Positions 26,301 through 33,349 of a stretch of DNA of 43,021 nucleotides are shown one piece after another (the first letter of the stretch is position 1; the number at the start of each line of letters is the position of its first letter). The translations under genes and the position numbers were made by a program. Source of the stretch: Bacteroidota bacterium (GTDB taxonomy: Bacteria > Bacteroidota > Bacteroidia > Chitinophagales > Chitinophagaceae). The notes beneath the pieces were generated by a model. The model did no database searches. It was not told the DNA's origin and saw only the letters and a list, made by a program, of their open reading frames with translations. The stretch is from the NCBI GenBank assembly GCA_023423835.1, contig JAFAEW010000132.1, positions 1-43,021 on the forward strand, written 5' to 3'.

Positions 26301-27161
26301 ACCTTTGCTGTTTACATCCATCTTAAAACAGCCGATCAAATTGTCAGCGCTTCCCACGTAAATCAAACCGGCGGTAGGATGAGCGGCAGTGAAATTAACA
26401 ACCGATCGCGGCGTGAACTGGTACACCTGTCCGTTGTCGGGCTTGCCATTGATGTTGGTGTTTTCAGAAATGCTGCTTACGGAAGGATTGGTTCCTGAAT
26501 TGCTTAATGATAAGAAATCGCCGGTTTCGCCGGAGATTCCAATGGAAGCGCTGCCGCTTGAAGCCGCCCCGGTCTCTCGTTGGTAACAAAATTCAATGAC
26601 ATTTGTTCCCTCGTATAGCTTTATTTGAAATGAAATTACATTTGATCCGTTTCTATTCCATTTCCAGTTTCTCCATTGAACCGAAAGAATACGATTTGGA
26701 GCAACTCCAGCCGTCTGAAAAGAAGCAGAAGGCGAAGTGCCAAAGATAACCATTGAGCCACTCAAATTATCCCACAAGGGCGCCAAAACATTTCTTAGCC
26801 CAGAGTTCTGAAGGTTATTCCCTGAATAGGAATTTGTACCAGGATTCTCGAAGCTCATCCACCCGTTGCTACTCACCCAAACGCGGTTGTAGTCTGTTTC
26901 ATTGTATTTAAAGGTGAAAGGTAAATTAACAGATGTAACTGCATCATCAGCCTGAATGGCTGTTAGCGGTGTGCCGTTTATATAGCTAAACGTACTGCTG
27001 AAGGCAGAAAAATCGTAATTGTCGGCAACGAGTTGCGCACTACCGGATCGCGGAACCAAGAACAGCAAAATCGTAAAATAGCAAAAGACGCGGAAAGTTC
27101 TTCTACCCGATTGTAACACAGCATTGGCTGTAACATTCAGTTGAGGGCAATTGATTTGCAT
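20397..27161 (-). CDS. Giant T9SS-secreted repeat protein (adhesin-like)
   Basis: From the ATG at 27161 this is about 2,254 residues. Order of parts: long signal peptide (hydrophobic VFCYFTILLFLV, cleavage near GSA|Q); an N-terminal beta domain with SSNGWMSFENPGTN; four tandem units of about 150 residues at roughly 258-405, 411-560, 567-718 and 727-878, each starting with HPxxG and resembling the BNR-associated N-terminal domain; a long beta-helix part with autotransporter-associated strand repeats (KIGPGNLILNA; KDGTGTLELTGRNTYTG); a fibronectin-like domain near 2060-2150 (VDWKSVNELNVSHYLIDRS); and a C-terminal type IX sorting domain (SLYPNPVTVTG to MIRFMYSR). It is thus exported by T9SS and held or released at the surface. 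Adhesion or glycan binding is a guess. A TTG start at 27191 is possible but less likely. Confidence 0.9.
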   Translation of the reverse strand: MQINCPQLNVTANAVLQSGRRTFRVFCYFTILLFLVPRSGSAQLVADNYDFSAFSSTFSYINGTPLTAIQADDAVTSVNLPFTFKYNETDYNRVWVSSNGWMSFENPGTNSYSGNNLQNSGLRNVLAPLWDNLSGSMVIFGTSPSASFQTAGVAPNRILSVQWRNWKWNRNGSNVISFQIKLYEGTNVIEFCYQRETGAASSGSASIGISGETGDFLSLSNSGTNPSVSSISENTNINGKPDNGQVYQFTPRSVVNFTAAHPTAGLIYVGSADNLIGCFKMDVNSKGDATASSITINTTGTYVPQTDIIQYKLYQNDQPGLTGATLLQTKSSLGTNPESLTFDSGFTTIPASSGTCYLITADVNFEGIIDHTVGFKAVSLSNIILTDPTIRKSGSISATPLQTIAGATAFVSAVHPAAGIIYQNTINNMLAGYQIDAGSFADLSPSQFSFTTSGTYSGNSDISVFSLYANSSLSTTGAVLIGSIATSGPPPQVLTFNFPSGHTISAGSTKYYFITVNVPSSGIDGRTVSVTATPLAKFVFSGQVKNLGTNPIPASNTKTIEGPRLLLSAIHPASTNIAAGLTYNTIAVYQMDPSKVPGFVTPVSVSLNTSGTYSGTGDITVYSLFQNTANTLSGATFIGSVTAPASGGTISFSGNFDPVGNLQTQYLLVTCNVNPNGTVGKTTGIAAAPLSNFSFVGTGGLGVAVTGTNPAPAGKLHTIVAPTITMSTLHPVAGNMLKGSQDNMLAIYKMEVDYADILPQGIILKTAGSAGVADIQRYDLYQNTSPSLSGATLVASLNGVNSGSTLTFTGNFDTISYKTPYNISYLMLVCDVTGSATVNNKASIAAVSPIASNFSFKSSGNVAIIGSSLNASNTQNIVNKLDVYWSNGPSATKNWDNSTNNWGQNANGPYTNSVWLTNGYGFFEGKSGRISVVSSPNNIVGDSLTFRIPDYEIYASSVSNGITMVSPASITVNSGRTSFGFTGNYNAIIQGVNGLVKRGPGELMISSNFKPAFLGNVIVNEGELTFGNKNTTGFEPDDILQGNGVEVVNATLTVAGASSTNIPMKRMTYMKFRGSSRLSLYQTSSSFSAWMRFWPTTGTGLPSATTSVPTQLSGNLTLLSSGFTSGILGTTFLGNDGDLQNMIVTGSTVITGPLTLTGYASANANLPSRNGTHLNFDIGGYGHYMTGVKNNTANGTIDDNGFPITFYGMGTGSNYAAELCFNATSSNLTGDLVIGDEAGTNGGWVVTNTTTSLTRGNITVNKYSKLTLQLTSDVSNNITYSPKVISVAGIGPADQFYYPSALDFFNFSSANTVTSFSSDIILNKVPSFDFASIGVGVAGVSPCPYSFKINGKITGTGGLEKIGPGNLILNAQNVSNNYNTYEGGTTIKAGTITVNPGSNLGEGFLKLAQVRDAFYSYDTRLVLDNQFQTVSGIQTDWTTTSGIDQTISLNGNGSGATLLVNQDVNTVFGNPTFGTSAGYIEGNKGNLIKDGTGTLELTGRNTYTGLTQVKGGTLKLNNTAAATLPSSNNVHIIGGKLEVAQNQTLNDLTLSTGELNIATGRRLTITGKFTLVPNASKITGAGTISYASSGELIYAGDEAQATTTKEIPTSAGPRTIRFNNFSTEGVVLSSDLNIQTEGSANGWVNFNGKKIIGPGIFNLYGFAGIQSVRGNTQSGSPIISNINTTGLEIGMRVSGSGIPDSATIIYIDPLVSRTITLNKNATATGVNAQLSIGYRGGLMVNLPAGIDAHVAVSGIKTYNPGANYKFLVPSSGNQIYPAFPMTGVLNFSPANDLYIMAGKQNRVVMAAGQNLAVDNNLTLQTGIFVTNTNLITFNNTGRLTAPGDVAEGGAGSGSLYSDSYIAICDALGNPIVNGASETNPYSGTQGFQIRNVGSTPVYFPVGSSYLPAGSGISIPAPNRMMIQNLGPLSDFSVIVQHGDIGYTPGGNGALRVNRIWYVKSSGQDLKANMKLYFTKRNWASNNWPVRENEVEYGFNYGQTALVEKDYSGVSGGGFIRLSSGSDVKGWIGKTDDFSELYATYSIGISKDVDGNTNGINDFYRFSIVNPGDIILPADIVVSANRQDEKVKVDWKSVNELNVSHYLIDRSANGIDFSVIGKLVASETMEAEKKYQFPDSKPLEGKNYYRVRAIDKDGKESFSNIALINMPSMGSQISLYPNPVTVTGSNLNFYSMPAETYHVSLFSLNGLKLSDQKIEHPGGNGVYPLRLPKSLTSGNYNLLIIYGNEQKMIRFMYSR

Positions 27162-27407
27162 ATAAAGGCCTTTTTGGGGTAAATCGCCCAACCTTGGTTT
27201 CGTTCAAAAACAAATCAGATTGCACAAAGGGCAGGACTCGACATAAAATTAATGTAAACGCCTGGAGAAAGCGAAACACGTATAACATTTTTTTTTATTG
27301 GTAAGCCCCTTTAAGACCCATTTAATAAGCGAGGTCCGATTGTTTTGCTGAAACAAACGTAGCTACTTCAGCTTGCCAGAGAAAACAGCGTAAATTTTAA
27401 GGGTGAT

Positions 27408-28415
27408 TTAATCTTCAGGGGCATTCCAGAGGGAAACCTCACCTACGATCCATTTTGTAGGGATTTGATCTTGCATCACCTTTCTGAAAAAGTACACGAT
27501 ATTTTGCTCCCGGAAAGCAGCATCATAGATGCCGTGGCCGCCTTCGGGATCGATGATGGCTACAGCGGGTTTCCCGATTTCCTTCATCCTTTCAAATAAG
27601 GGTTTACTTCCATACGCCTTTGGGAAATTGGGACATTTATAAAAATTACTTGCGTCCCACGGCACTACGCGGTCTCTTTCCCCATGAAAAAAAATAGTGG
27701 GGACAGCATTTTCCGGTGTTATAAGATCAGGGCTGAGCAATGCACCCCAGAGCGCACCGATACCTTTGATCGTATAGCTGTTGCGATAGGTGTTACCTGC
27801 CGTATCCAATCCTCCAAGGCTATCTGACAATCCGGGTAAGTACCGGTCGGCGCTGTCCTGCGGAAAATAGACAAGGTTTAAACTGGTAACACCACCGGCG
27901 CTTGATCCCTGAACAAAGATCCAGCTGGTATCAATCCGGTATTTCTCCGCATTGCCCACCAAATACCTGATAGCGGCCCTCGCATCCTGCTGCGCCTTGT
28001 AAAACGCCACTTCAGGATGAGCGCCTGCCGTATCGCATTTGTTGGTTTGATTCTGATCCCAGCCAATCCGGTAATTGATTGAAACCGTTACAAAGCCGCT
28101 GTCGGCCAGTGCCTCGGCAATCCGACCTGCCGACCCTTTATCCCCTTTTCTGAATCCCCCGCCATGAATAATCATCATTAAAGGAAACTTTTCGCTTGAG
28201 TCAGAAACTTTGGGCATATACAAATCCAGCCCGATGGTATCAACCGTTCCGTTGTTATCGGGATACCAGGCATAGGGAATATCTCTGAGAACCGCAACAT
28301 CGGAAACGCGAGTCGAAGTATCGGAAAGTGTCCTGTTTTTTTCTCTGTTATTCTTTTTTTGTGCGGTTGCAATGAATACGGAAAATGCCAGAAAAAACAT
28401 CAAAATTATTTTCAT
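27408..28415 (-). CDS. Secreted alpha/beta hydrolase, carboxylesterase type
   Basis: The 335-residue protein has a signal peptide (MKIILMFFLAFSVFIATAQ) and an alpha/beta-hydrolase core. Visible catalytic elements are HGGGFRKGDKG (oxyanion hole) near residue 84, GSSAGG with the nucleophilic serine near 171, GERDRVVP with the acid near 247, and GGHG with the histidine near 293. The pattern is that of the BD-FAE/esterase-lipase group. The substrate is unknown. It lies downstream of nothing on its strand apart from its own promoter and is followed by the giant repeat gene in the opposite sense of distance, 246 bp away. Confidence 0.87.
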   Translation of the reverse strand: MKIILMFFLAFSVFIATAQKKNNREKNRTLSDTSTRVSDVAVLRDIPYAWYPDNNGTVDTIGLDLYMPKVSDSSEKFPLMMIIHGGGFRKGDKGSAGRIAEALADSGFVTVSINYRIGWDQNQTNKCDTAGAHPEVAFYKAQQDARAAIRYLVGNAEKYRIDTSWIFVQGSSAGGVTSLNLVYFPQDSADRYLPGLSDSLGGLDTAGNTYRNSYTIKGIGALWGALLSPDLITPENAVPTIFFHGERDRVVPWDASNFYKCPNFPKAYGSKPLFERMKEIGKPAVAIIDPEGGHGIYDAAFREQNIVYFFRKVMQDQIPTKWIVGEVSLWNAPED

Positions 28416-28649
28416 GAACGGTGTTTTAAGTTAAACGGAAACTTATCGCCGAGGTTTAATCGTTTCTAAAATTAATACATTAAACGATCGTTAAAAACTT
28501 ATTTTAATATGATTAAAAGTGATTGTGCCTGAAACCATAACCCGGCTGAGCCAGATAGAAAAAAGCATTGCCACCTGCGGTTCTTTTTTCGGTTACCGGC
28601 CGCCAATAGCTGGCAACAGAATTGAATGTGTGAAAGAAAATGATAACTT

Positions 28650-28892
28650 ATGGACAACAACGCACAAAAAGAAGGCAAAGTAGCAAAAACGATTGAAGAT
28701 CAAACGGTAAAAATTCCGTCCGATGTATTTCTTTGGGCAGCCATCAGCTCAATGGCAGTTTCTATGGGATTTAAGGTTGCCGGAAAAAACCACACTGCTT
28801 TATTTGTTGGACAATGGGCAGCCCCATTCCTGTTGCTGGGTATTTACAACAAAATGGTTAAGCAGGAAGGACACGATGCTACTGATCAGTAA
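28650..28892 (+). CDS. Small two-helix membrane protein
   Basis: The 80-residue protein has a charged N-terminus (DNNAQKEGKVAKTIEDQ), then two likely membrane helices: VFLWAAISSMAVSMGF at about 27-42 and ALFVGQWAAPFLLLGIY at about 50-66. Unnamed proteins of this form, with the KIPSDVFLWAA stretch, are common in Bacteroidota. No function can be given. It stands alone on the plus strand. Confidence 0.75.
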   Translation: MDNNAQKEGKVAKTIEDQTVKIPSDVFLWAAISSMAVSMGFKVAGKNHTALFVGQWAAPFLLLGIYNKMVKQEGHDATDQ

Positions 28893-28920
28893 ACTTCCCG
28901 AAAAATTATTACGGTTCAGC

Positions 28921-28955
28921 AAAAGGCCGGTTGAAACGATTCTTCCGGCTTTTGC
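28921..28955 (+). terminator. Possible terminator after the small membrane protein
   Basis: AAAAGGCCGG near 28921 and CCGGCTTTTGC near 28946 can form a stem (one bulge) with a loop of about 16 nt, followed by a T-rich tract (CTTTTGCTTTCC). It is only moderately convincing. Confidence 0.4.
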
Positions 28956-28996
28956 TTTCCAGTAGTAAAAGATATTTCCTTAGGTTTTTGCAGTTC

Positions 28997-29077
28997 CTAT
29001 TGCACTATAAGTTTTTTTGTTGACCGGAATCCTTGCTCGTCGGTAATGCGGACAAAAAATGCTCCCGGTGAAATTTC
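28997..29077 (-). pseudogene. Remnant of a T9SS type A sorting domain C-terminus
   Basis: On the minus strand the last codons before a TAG read EISPGAFFVRITDEQGF then RSTKKLIVQ. This closely resembles the end of type A C-terminal sorting domains (APGxYFVRITDxxGxxxTKKLIVQ). Upstream the frame quickly loses any similarity and no YPNP motif, signal peptide or body is present, so it is the tail of a gene otherwise deleted. Confidence 0.6.
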
Positions 29078-29200
29078 GCAGTCTGATTCTTTGTGATTCT
29101 TCATTATTTCCTTTCTTCGAAATGCGAAAACATATTGCAAAAAATTTCGTTTCCCGATAATCAACGGATGTACAAAAAACGTTGCAAGCGCCACAAAGGC

Positions 29201-29208
29201 TATCTTTG
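29201..29208 (+). promoter_or_regulatory. Probable -7 promoter element of tgt
   Basis: TATCTTTG followed by C is an exact TAnnTTTG match, 11 nt before the tgt ATG. A TTG at 29182-29184 lies 16 nt upstream and may serve as the -33 element. Confidence 0.55.
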
Positions 29209-29219
29209 CGCTCATTTTT

Positions 29220-30356
29220 ATGAACGATATATTCAGTATTGAAGGGAGAGATCTACGGTCGAAAGCGAGGGCAGGAAGACTGACTACAGGGCACGGCGAA
29301 ATTCTTACACCGATCTTCATGCCCGTGGGAACGGCCGGAAGCGTGAAAGCAGTGAATCAGCGGCAACTGAAGGAGGAGATAAAGGCGCAAATCATTTTAG
29401 GAAATACTTACCACCTGTATTTAAGACCCGGCACCGAAATTCTTGAAGCAGCGGGCGGATTGCATAAATTCAATGGCTGGCATCTTCCGATCTTAACCGA
29501 TAGCGGTGGTTACCAGGTTTTCTCCCTGGCACAAAACCGGAAAATAAAAGAGGAGGGCGTAATTTTTCAATCCCATATCGACGGTAGCCGGCACCTTTTT
29601 TCGGCCGAATCGGTTATGGAAATTGAAAGGAAGATCGGAGCAGACATCATCATGGCATTTGATGAATGCCCGCCCTATCCGAGTGAATATTCCTACGCAA
29701 AAAAAAGCATGGAACTCACCCATCGCTGGCTTGATCGCTGTTTAAATTACAACGCGGCAAATGAACCTTTATATGGATATCCGCAATATTTTTTTCCAAT
29801 AGTACAGGGCAGTACGTACAAAGATCTGAGAAAGGCTTCCTGCGATTATATCGCTTCAAAAGGTGCAGCAGGAAATGCCATCGGTGGGCTCAGTGTGGGT
29901 GAACCGCAGGAAATGATGTACGAGTTTACAGAATTTTGTTGCGACAATCTTCCCGATGAAAAACCGCGATACCTGATGGGAGTCGGTACTCCCTGGAATA
30001 TTCTCGAAGGTATCAGTTTGGGAGTTGACATGTTTGACTGTGTTATGCCTACAAGAAACGGAAGAAATGGCATGCTGTTTACTACGGGCGGCGTCATCAA
30101 CATAAAGAATAAAAAATGGGAAAAGGATTTTAGCCCTATTGATCCGGAACTGCCTTGTGAGAGCAGCCAATACTATTCGAAAGCGTATCTGCGCCATTTG
30201 TTTGCGGCCAATGAAATTCTTGCCCTCGAGCTGGCAAGTATCCACAATCTTGCATTTTATCTCTGGCTGGTAACAGAAGCGCGGAAAGAAATCATAAACG
30301 GAAGTTTTGCCGGATGGAAAACGGAAATGGCGGAAAGGTTAAAACAACGTTTATAA
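29220..30356 (+). CDS. tgt: tRNA-guanine (queuine/preQ1) transglycosylase
   Basis: Tgt swaps guanine 34 of Asn, Asp, His and Tyr tRNAs for preQ1 in queuosine synthesis. The 378-residue protein has the TIM-barrel signatures: LGNTYHLYLRPG at about 60-71, TDSGGYQVFSL with the catalytic Asp94, GGLSVGE at about 222-228, and MFDCVMPTRNGR with the nucleophilic Asp273. The usual zinc site CxCxxC near position 302-307 of the enteric enzyme corresponds here to CESSQY (Cys313, Ser315, Tyr318), so two of three cysteine ligands are replaced; His342 in SIHNLAF is kept. I believe this loss is shared by other Bacteroidota. An LptF/LptG permease follows after 55 bp. Confidence 0.95.
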   Translation: MNDIFSIEGRDLRSKARAGRLTTGHGEILTPIFMPVGTAGSVKAVNQRQLKEEIKAQIILGNTYHLYLRPGTEILEAAGGLHKFNGWHLPILTDSGGYQVFSLAQNRKIKEEGVIFQSHIDGSRHLFSAESVMEIERKIGADIIMAFDECPPYPSEYSYAKKSMELTHRWLDRCLNYNAANEPLYGYPQYFFPIVQGSTYKDLRKASCDYIASKGAAGNAIGGLSVGEPQEMMYEFTEFCCDNLPDEKPRYLMGVGTPWNILEGISLGVDMFDCVMPTRNGRNGMLFTTGGVINIKNKKWEKDFSPIDPELPCESSQYYSKAYLRHLFAANEILALELASIHNLAFYLWLVTEARKEIINGSFAGWKTEMAERLKQRL

Positions 30357-30379
30357 CTTCATTAATCAGCATTTACATT

Positions 30380-30387
30380 TATTTTTG
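30380..30387 (+). promoter_or_regulatory. Possible -7 promoter element of the LptF/LptG permease
   Basis: TATTTTTG fits TAnnTTTG and is 24 nt before the ATG. The region is T-rich, so a chance match is possible. Confidence 0.3.
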
Positions 30388-30411
30388 GCAATATTTCGCT
30401 AATCAATCAGG

Positions 30412-31503
30412 ATGAAGATAATAGACTGGTATATACTGAAAAAGCTTTTTACCACTTTCTTTTTTTCCATATTTCTATTTACCGTGATTGCCGTTGCAAT
30501 CGATGTGAGTGAAAAAACCGATGATTTTGTGAAATCCGGCCTGAGTTTCTCACAAATTATAATGCAATATTACATTGGATTTGTTCCCTATATTATCGCC
30601 CTGCTCTTTCCCTTATTTGTATTCATTGCGGTAATTTTTTTCACCTCGAAAATGGCGCTGAGAACGGAGGTGGTGGCGATCATTGCCAGCGGAATTAGCT
30701 TTTCCCGCTTCCTCCGTCCATATTGGATTGGCGGAGCGGCATTGGGGCTTCTTCTGATGGTTGCAACCAATTTTTATCTCCCCCGCGCCAACGCCTTAAG
30801 AACTACTTTCGAAGCGCGTTATGTGAATGTCAACAGCAGCTATAATCCTTTACTCAGAACGAATAAAAATATCTATTTCAGGATCGATTCGTTTACCTAT
30901 GCCGGCGTGAGAAATTACGATACAACCACCAAAATCGGCGGTCCGTTTTTTATGCAGCGCATCCACAATGATCAACTGGTTTATAATCTGCGGTCGGAAG
31001 TAATAAAATGGGATACTGCGCGGAAACAATGGGTTTTACAAACCGCTGTCGAACGAACGATCAACGGACTCAGAGAGAATGTGAAGCTGGAAAATCAAAA
31101 AACCATGAATTTCAATTTCAGACCCTATGATCTCAGCCGCGATGAATATGCAAAAGACAAACTTACCACGCCCGAACTTGCCCAATACATAAAACTTGAA
31201 TCGCTGAGAGGATCAGAAGATGTAAACAGCCTCAAAGTAGAAGAATACCGCCGTTTTGCTACGCCGGTGGCCGTTTTGATCTTAACCTTGATCGGCGCCA
31301 TCGTTGCGAGCAGAAAGGTAAGAGGTGGAAGCGGTTCACACATGGCGCTCGGAATTGTTCTTGCCGCCTCGTTTATCCTGATGGACCGGTTTTCAACCAT
31401 CTTCAGTTCAAAAGGAAACCTTCCTCCTGTTATCGCTGCCTGGATTCCCAATGCAGTATTTATTGTGGTGGCATTTTATCTTTACCGGAAGGCGCCCAAA
31501 TAA
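30412..31503 (+). CDS. LptF/LptG family lipopolysaccharide export permease
   Basis: LptF and LptG form the membrane part of the LptB2FG transporter that extracts lipopolysaccharide from the inner membrane. The 363-residue protein has the family topology: starting IIDWYILKKLFTTFFFSIFLF, three N-terminal membrane helices to about residue 130, a periplasmic jelly-roll domain (about 140-265), and three C-terminal helices (VLILTLIGAIVASRKVRGGSG; ALGIVLAASFILMDR; IPNAVFIVVAFYLY). The GxSxxR and ASRKVRGG loop patterns are typical. Whether it is F or G cannot be told by eye; the gene beside tgt in Bacteroidota is usually annotated as LptG. Confidence 0.92.
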   Translation: MKIIDWYILKKLFTTFFFSIFLFTVIAVAIDVSEKTDDFVKSGLSFSQIIMQYYIGFVPYIIALLFPLFVFIAVIFFTSKMALRTEVVAIIASGISFSRFLRPYWIGGAALGLLLMVATNFYLPRANALRTTFEARYVNVNSSYNPLLRTNKNIYFRIDSFTYAGVRNYDTTTKIGGPFFMQRIHNDQLVYNLRSEVIKWDTARKQWVLQTAVERTINGLRENVKLENQKTMNFNFRPYDLSRDEYAKDKLTTPELAQYIKLESLRGSEDVNSLKVEEYRRFATPVAVLILTLIGAIVASRKVRGGSGSHMALGIVLAASFILMDRFSTIFSSKGNLPPVIAAWIPNAVFIVVAFYLYRKAPK

Positions 31504-31512
31504 TAAGGCTGT

Positions 31513-31530
31513 GCTGCAACTCTTTGCAGC
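31513..31530. repeat. Perfect 7-bp hairpin after the Lpt permease gene
   Basis: GCTGCAA (31513-31519) and TTGCAGC (31524-31530) form a perfect stem with a CTCT loop 9 nt after the stop codon. No T run follows, so termination is uncertain. Confidence 0.5.
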
Positions 31531-31535
31531 CTATG

Positions 31536-31549
31536 TAGTAAATTTACTA
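31536..31549. repeat. 14-bp perfect palindrome before the secreted hydrolase
   Basis: TAGTAAATTTACTA is fully self-complementary and lies 13 nt before the hydrolase start. Such a site could bind a dimeric regulator; low complexity makes chance possible. Confidence 0.4.
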
Positions 31550-31562
31550 TTTCTTATTAAAT

Positions 31563-32447
31563 ATGCAAAAAATGAAAATATTTATTCCTTTTATTCTCCT
31601 GTTGGCAGCGGTGGGTTTGCAGGCACAAAACCGCGTTATTTCGTTGTATGATGGCGCAGCTCCCGGTTCTGAGAACTGGAATTGGAAAGAAGGGGTGAGC
31701 GAAAACAATCTTTTCAATACCCGGGCAGTTTACAATGTTGTAGAACCCACGCTAACTTTTTTTCCGCCCGATCCTGCCAGGGCAAACGGCACGGCCGCGA
31801 TTGTTGCTCCCGGCGGAGGATTTTATATTCTTTCAATTAACAGCGAGGGAACGCAGGTGGCAGAATGGCTGGCTAATAAAGGAGTTGCCGTTTTCGTACT
31901 AAAATACCGGCTTGCGCACAGTTTAACAGATGATCCGGTTAAAGAATTGATGACTGTGTCGCAGACAGGCGGCTATGCCGACAGCGTTAAAAAGATTATT
32001 CCGATGGCAATAGCCGATGGCAAACGCGCAATTACCTATGTGCGGCAACATGCAAAGGAATATTCTATCGATCCGGGCAAAATCGGCATCATTGGATTTT
32101 CTGCCGGAGGCACGGTGGCTGCGGCCGCTGCCTTTCAATATACAGATGAAAATAAACCAAATTTCGCGGCGCCGATTTATCCTTATTTCCCCGAGGAAAT
32201 GCAGAAGGATGTTCCCAAAAACGGCCCACCGCTTTTTATAGCCGGCGCCACCGATGATCAGCTCGGATTTGCTTCCGCCTGTGTTTCACTGTATTCTAAC
32301 TGGATAAAGGCAAAAAATTCGGCTGCAATTCACATGTACGCGAAAGGAGGACATGGATTTGGAATGCGCGTGCAACATCTGCCAAGCGATACCTGGATCG
32401 ATCGCCTGGGCGACTGGATGACGACGCTCGGATTCATGAAACAATAG
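31563..32447 (+). CDS. Secreted alpha/beta hydrolase, acetyl-xylan-esterase/BD-FAE-like
   Basis: The 294-residue product has a signal peptide (MKIFIPFILLLAAVGLQAQ, cleaved after QAQ) and a serine-hydrolase fold. Motifs: GGGFYILSINSEG for the oxyanion hole near residue 82, GFSAGGTVAAAAA with the nucleophilic serine near 181, ATDDQLGF with a probable acid, and GGHGFGM with the histidine near 264. Proteins of this kind are often annotated as esterases or endo-1,4-beta-xylanase-like proteins acting on plant polysaccharide side groups. The stop lies only 3 nt from the stop of the opposing SDR gene, so the two genes are convergent with no space for a terminator. The second ATG at 31572 could be the start. 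Confidence 0.87.
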   Translation: MQKMKIFIPFILLLAAVGLQAQNRVISLYDGAAPGSENWNWKEGVSENNLFNTRAVYNVVEPTLTFFPPDPARANGTAAIVAPGGGFYILSINSEGTQVAEWLANKGVAVFVLKYRLAHSLTDDPVKELMTVSQTGGYADSVKKIIPMAIADGKRAITYVRQHAKEYSIDPGKIGIIGFSAGGTVAAAAAFQYTDENKPNFAAPIYPYFPEEMQKDVPKNGPPLFIAGATDDQLGFASACVSLYSNWIKAKNSAAIHMYAKGGHGFGMRVQHLPSDTWIDRLGDWMTTLGFMKQ

Positions 32448-32450
32448 TTT

Positions 32451-33332
32451 TTAGTCCGCAAACGTCTTTTCAACGCCCTCCTCAAAGCTTACGGGCTGAT
32501 AATTTAATTCGCGAACGGCTTTTTCGATCCTCAATCCGGAACGCTTTGCACGAATTACCTTCTCAACAAAGGTTGCGGCCGTTACGCTTTCAATGAGAGT
32601 GACATCGAGATTAAGTTTGCGTGCAACCGTAACAGCCATTTGATAGGGAGAAATAAGATCGCTTCCGGCCAGATGAAAATCGCCGGTTTTCTTAAGGCGA
32701 ATAATGGACTCAATTCCGCGGCAGAGATCACCGACAAAGGTGGGTGTTCGCAGTTGATCATTTACGACCTTTATTTTCTTTTTTTGTTCGAGGTTTGACT
32801 GTATCCAATGCAGAAAACTTGGTCGTAACCCCCGCCAAACCTTCCCATAAATGAAAACCGGCCGCACGATGGCATAGGGAATGCCGCTTTCTTTTACCAA
32901 CTTTTCCGCCCGCAGCTTTGATTCTCCATAAAAGTTTAAAGGACCGGGCTTGTCATTTTCTGCATGCGGACCATTTTCTCCAAAAATAAAATCGGTGGAT
33001 ATGTAGATAAATTGCGATACGAACGGCCTCGAATAATCTGCCAGGTATTGCGTTGCCAACACGTTTACAGCCAGACATCTATCCTTATCTTCTTCGCATT
33101 CATCTGGTTTACTGAGAGCGGCGGTATGAACAATAACATCGGGCTGAAGTTTTTTCAGTAATGCAACAACCTCGGTTTCCCGGGTTAAGTCGATTTGAAA
33201 ATAGCTATAATTTCCTTTTGGAATCCGGCAATCGCCCTTCGATACAGCAAAGATAGCATCTGTGGATTGCGACAGAGAAAGTGTCAGATGCTGTCCGAGA
33301 AATCCGTTGGCGCCGGTAATTAAAATTTTCAT
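32451..33332 (-). CDS. SDR family NAD(P)-dependent sugar reductase, RmlD-like
   Basis: The 293-residue protein is an extended short-chain dehydrogenase. It has the Rossmann GANGFLG at residues 7-13, the ISTDFIFGENGPH segment typical of RmlD-type dTDP-4-dehydrorhamnose reductases, and the catalytic YGESK near residue 134. The conserved RTPTFVGDLCRGI pattern is also as in RmlD. No other rml or sugar-nucleotide genes are nearby, so the substrate is uncertain and it may be a general nucleoside-sugar reductase. It follows the pRiA4b ORF-3-like gene by 17 nt and is probably co-transcribed. Confidence 0.87.
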   Translation of the reverse strand: MKILITGANGFLGQHLTLSLSQSTDAIFAVSKGDCRIPKGNYSYFQIDLTRETEVVALLKKLQPDVIVHTAALSKPDECEEDKDRCLAVNVLATQYLADYSRPFVSQFIYISTDFIFGENGPHAENDKPGPLNFYGESKLRAEKLVKESGIPYAIVRPVFIYGKVWRGLRPSFLHWIQSNLEQKKKIKVVNDQLRTPTFVGDLCRGIESIIRLKKTGDFHLAGSDLISPYQMAVTVARKLNLDVTLIESVTAATFVEKVIRAKRSGLRIEKAVRELNYQPVSFEEGVEKTFAD

Positions 33333-33349
33333 CTGTTCGAAAGTTTTGG

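Larger units (their letters stand above)
28893..29219. other. 327-bp intergenic region with sorting-domain remnant and tgt promoter
   Basis: It contains the minus-strand remnant of a T9SS sorting domain (28997-29077) and the -7 promoter element of tgt at 29201-29208. An inverted GCC-type pairing around 28925-28950 (AAAGGCCGG and CCGGCTTTT) may end the small membrane protein transcript. Nothing else is recognised. Confidence 0.5.

Noticed and set aside
28997..29320. 107-codon minus-strand frame as an intact gene
   Set aside because: Its first part is antisense to tgt and only the last 26 codons resemble a protein family; it is a remnant.
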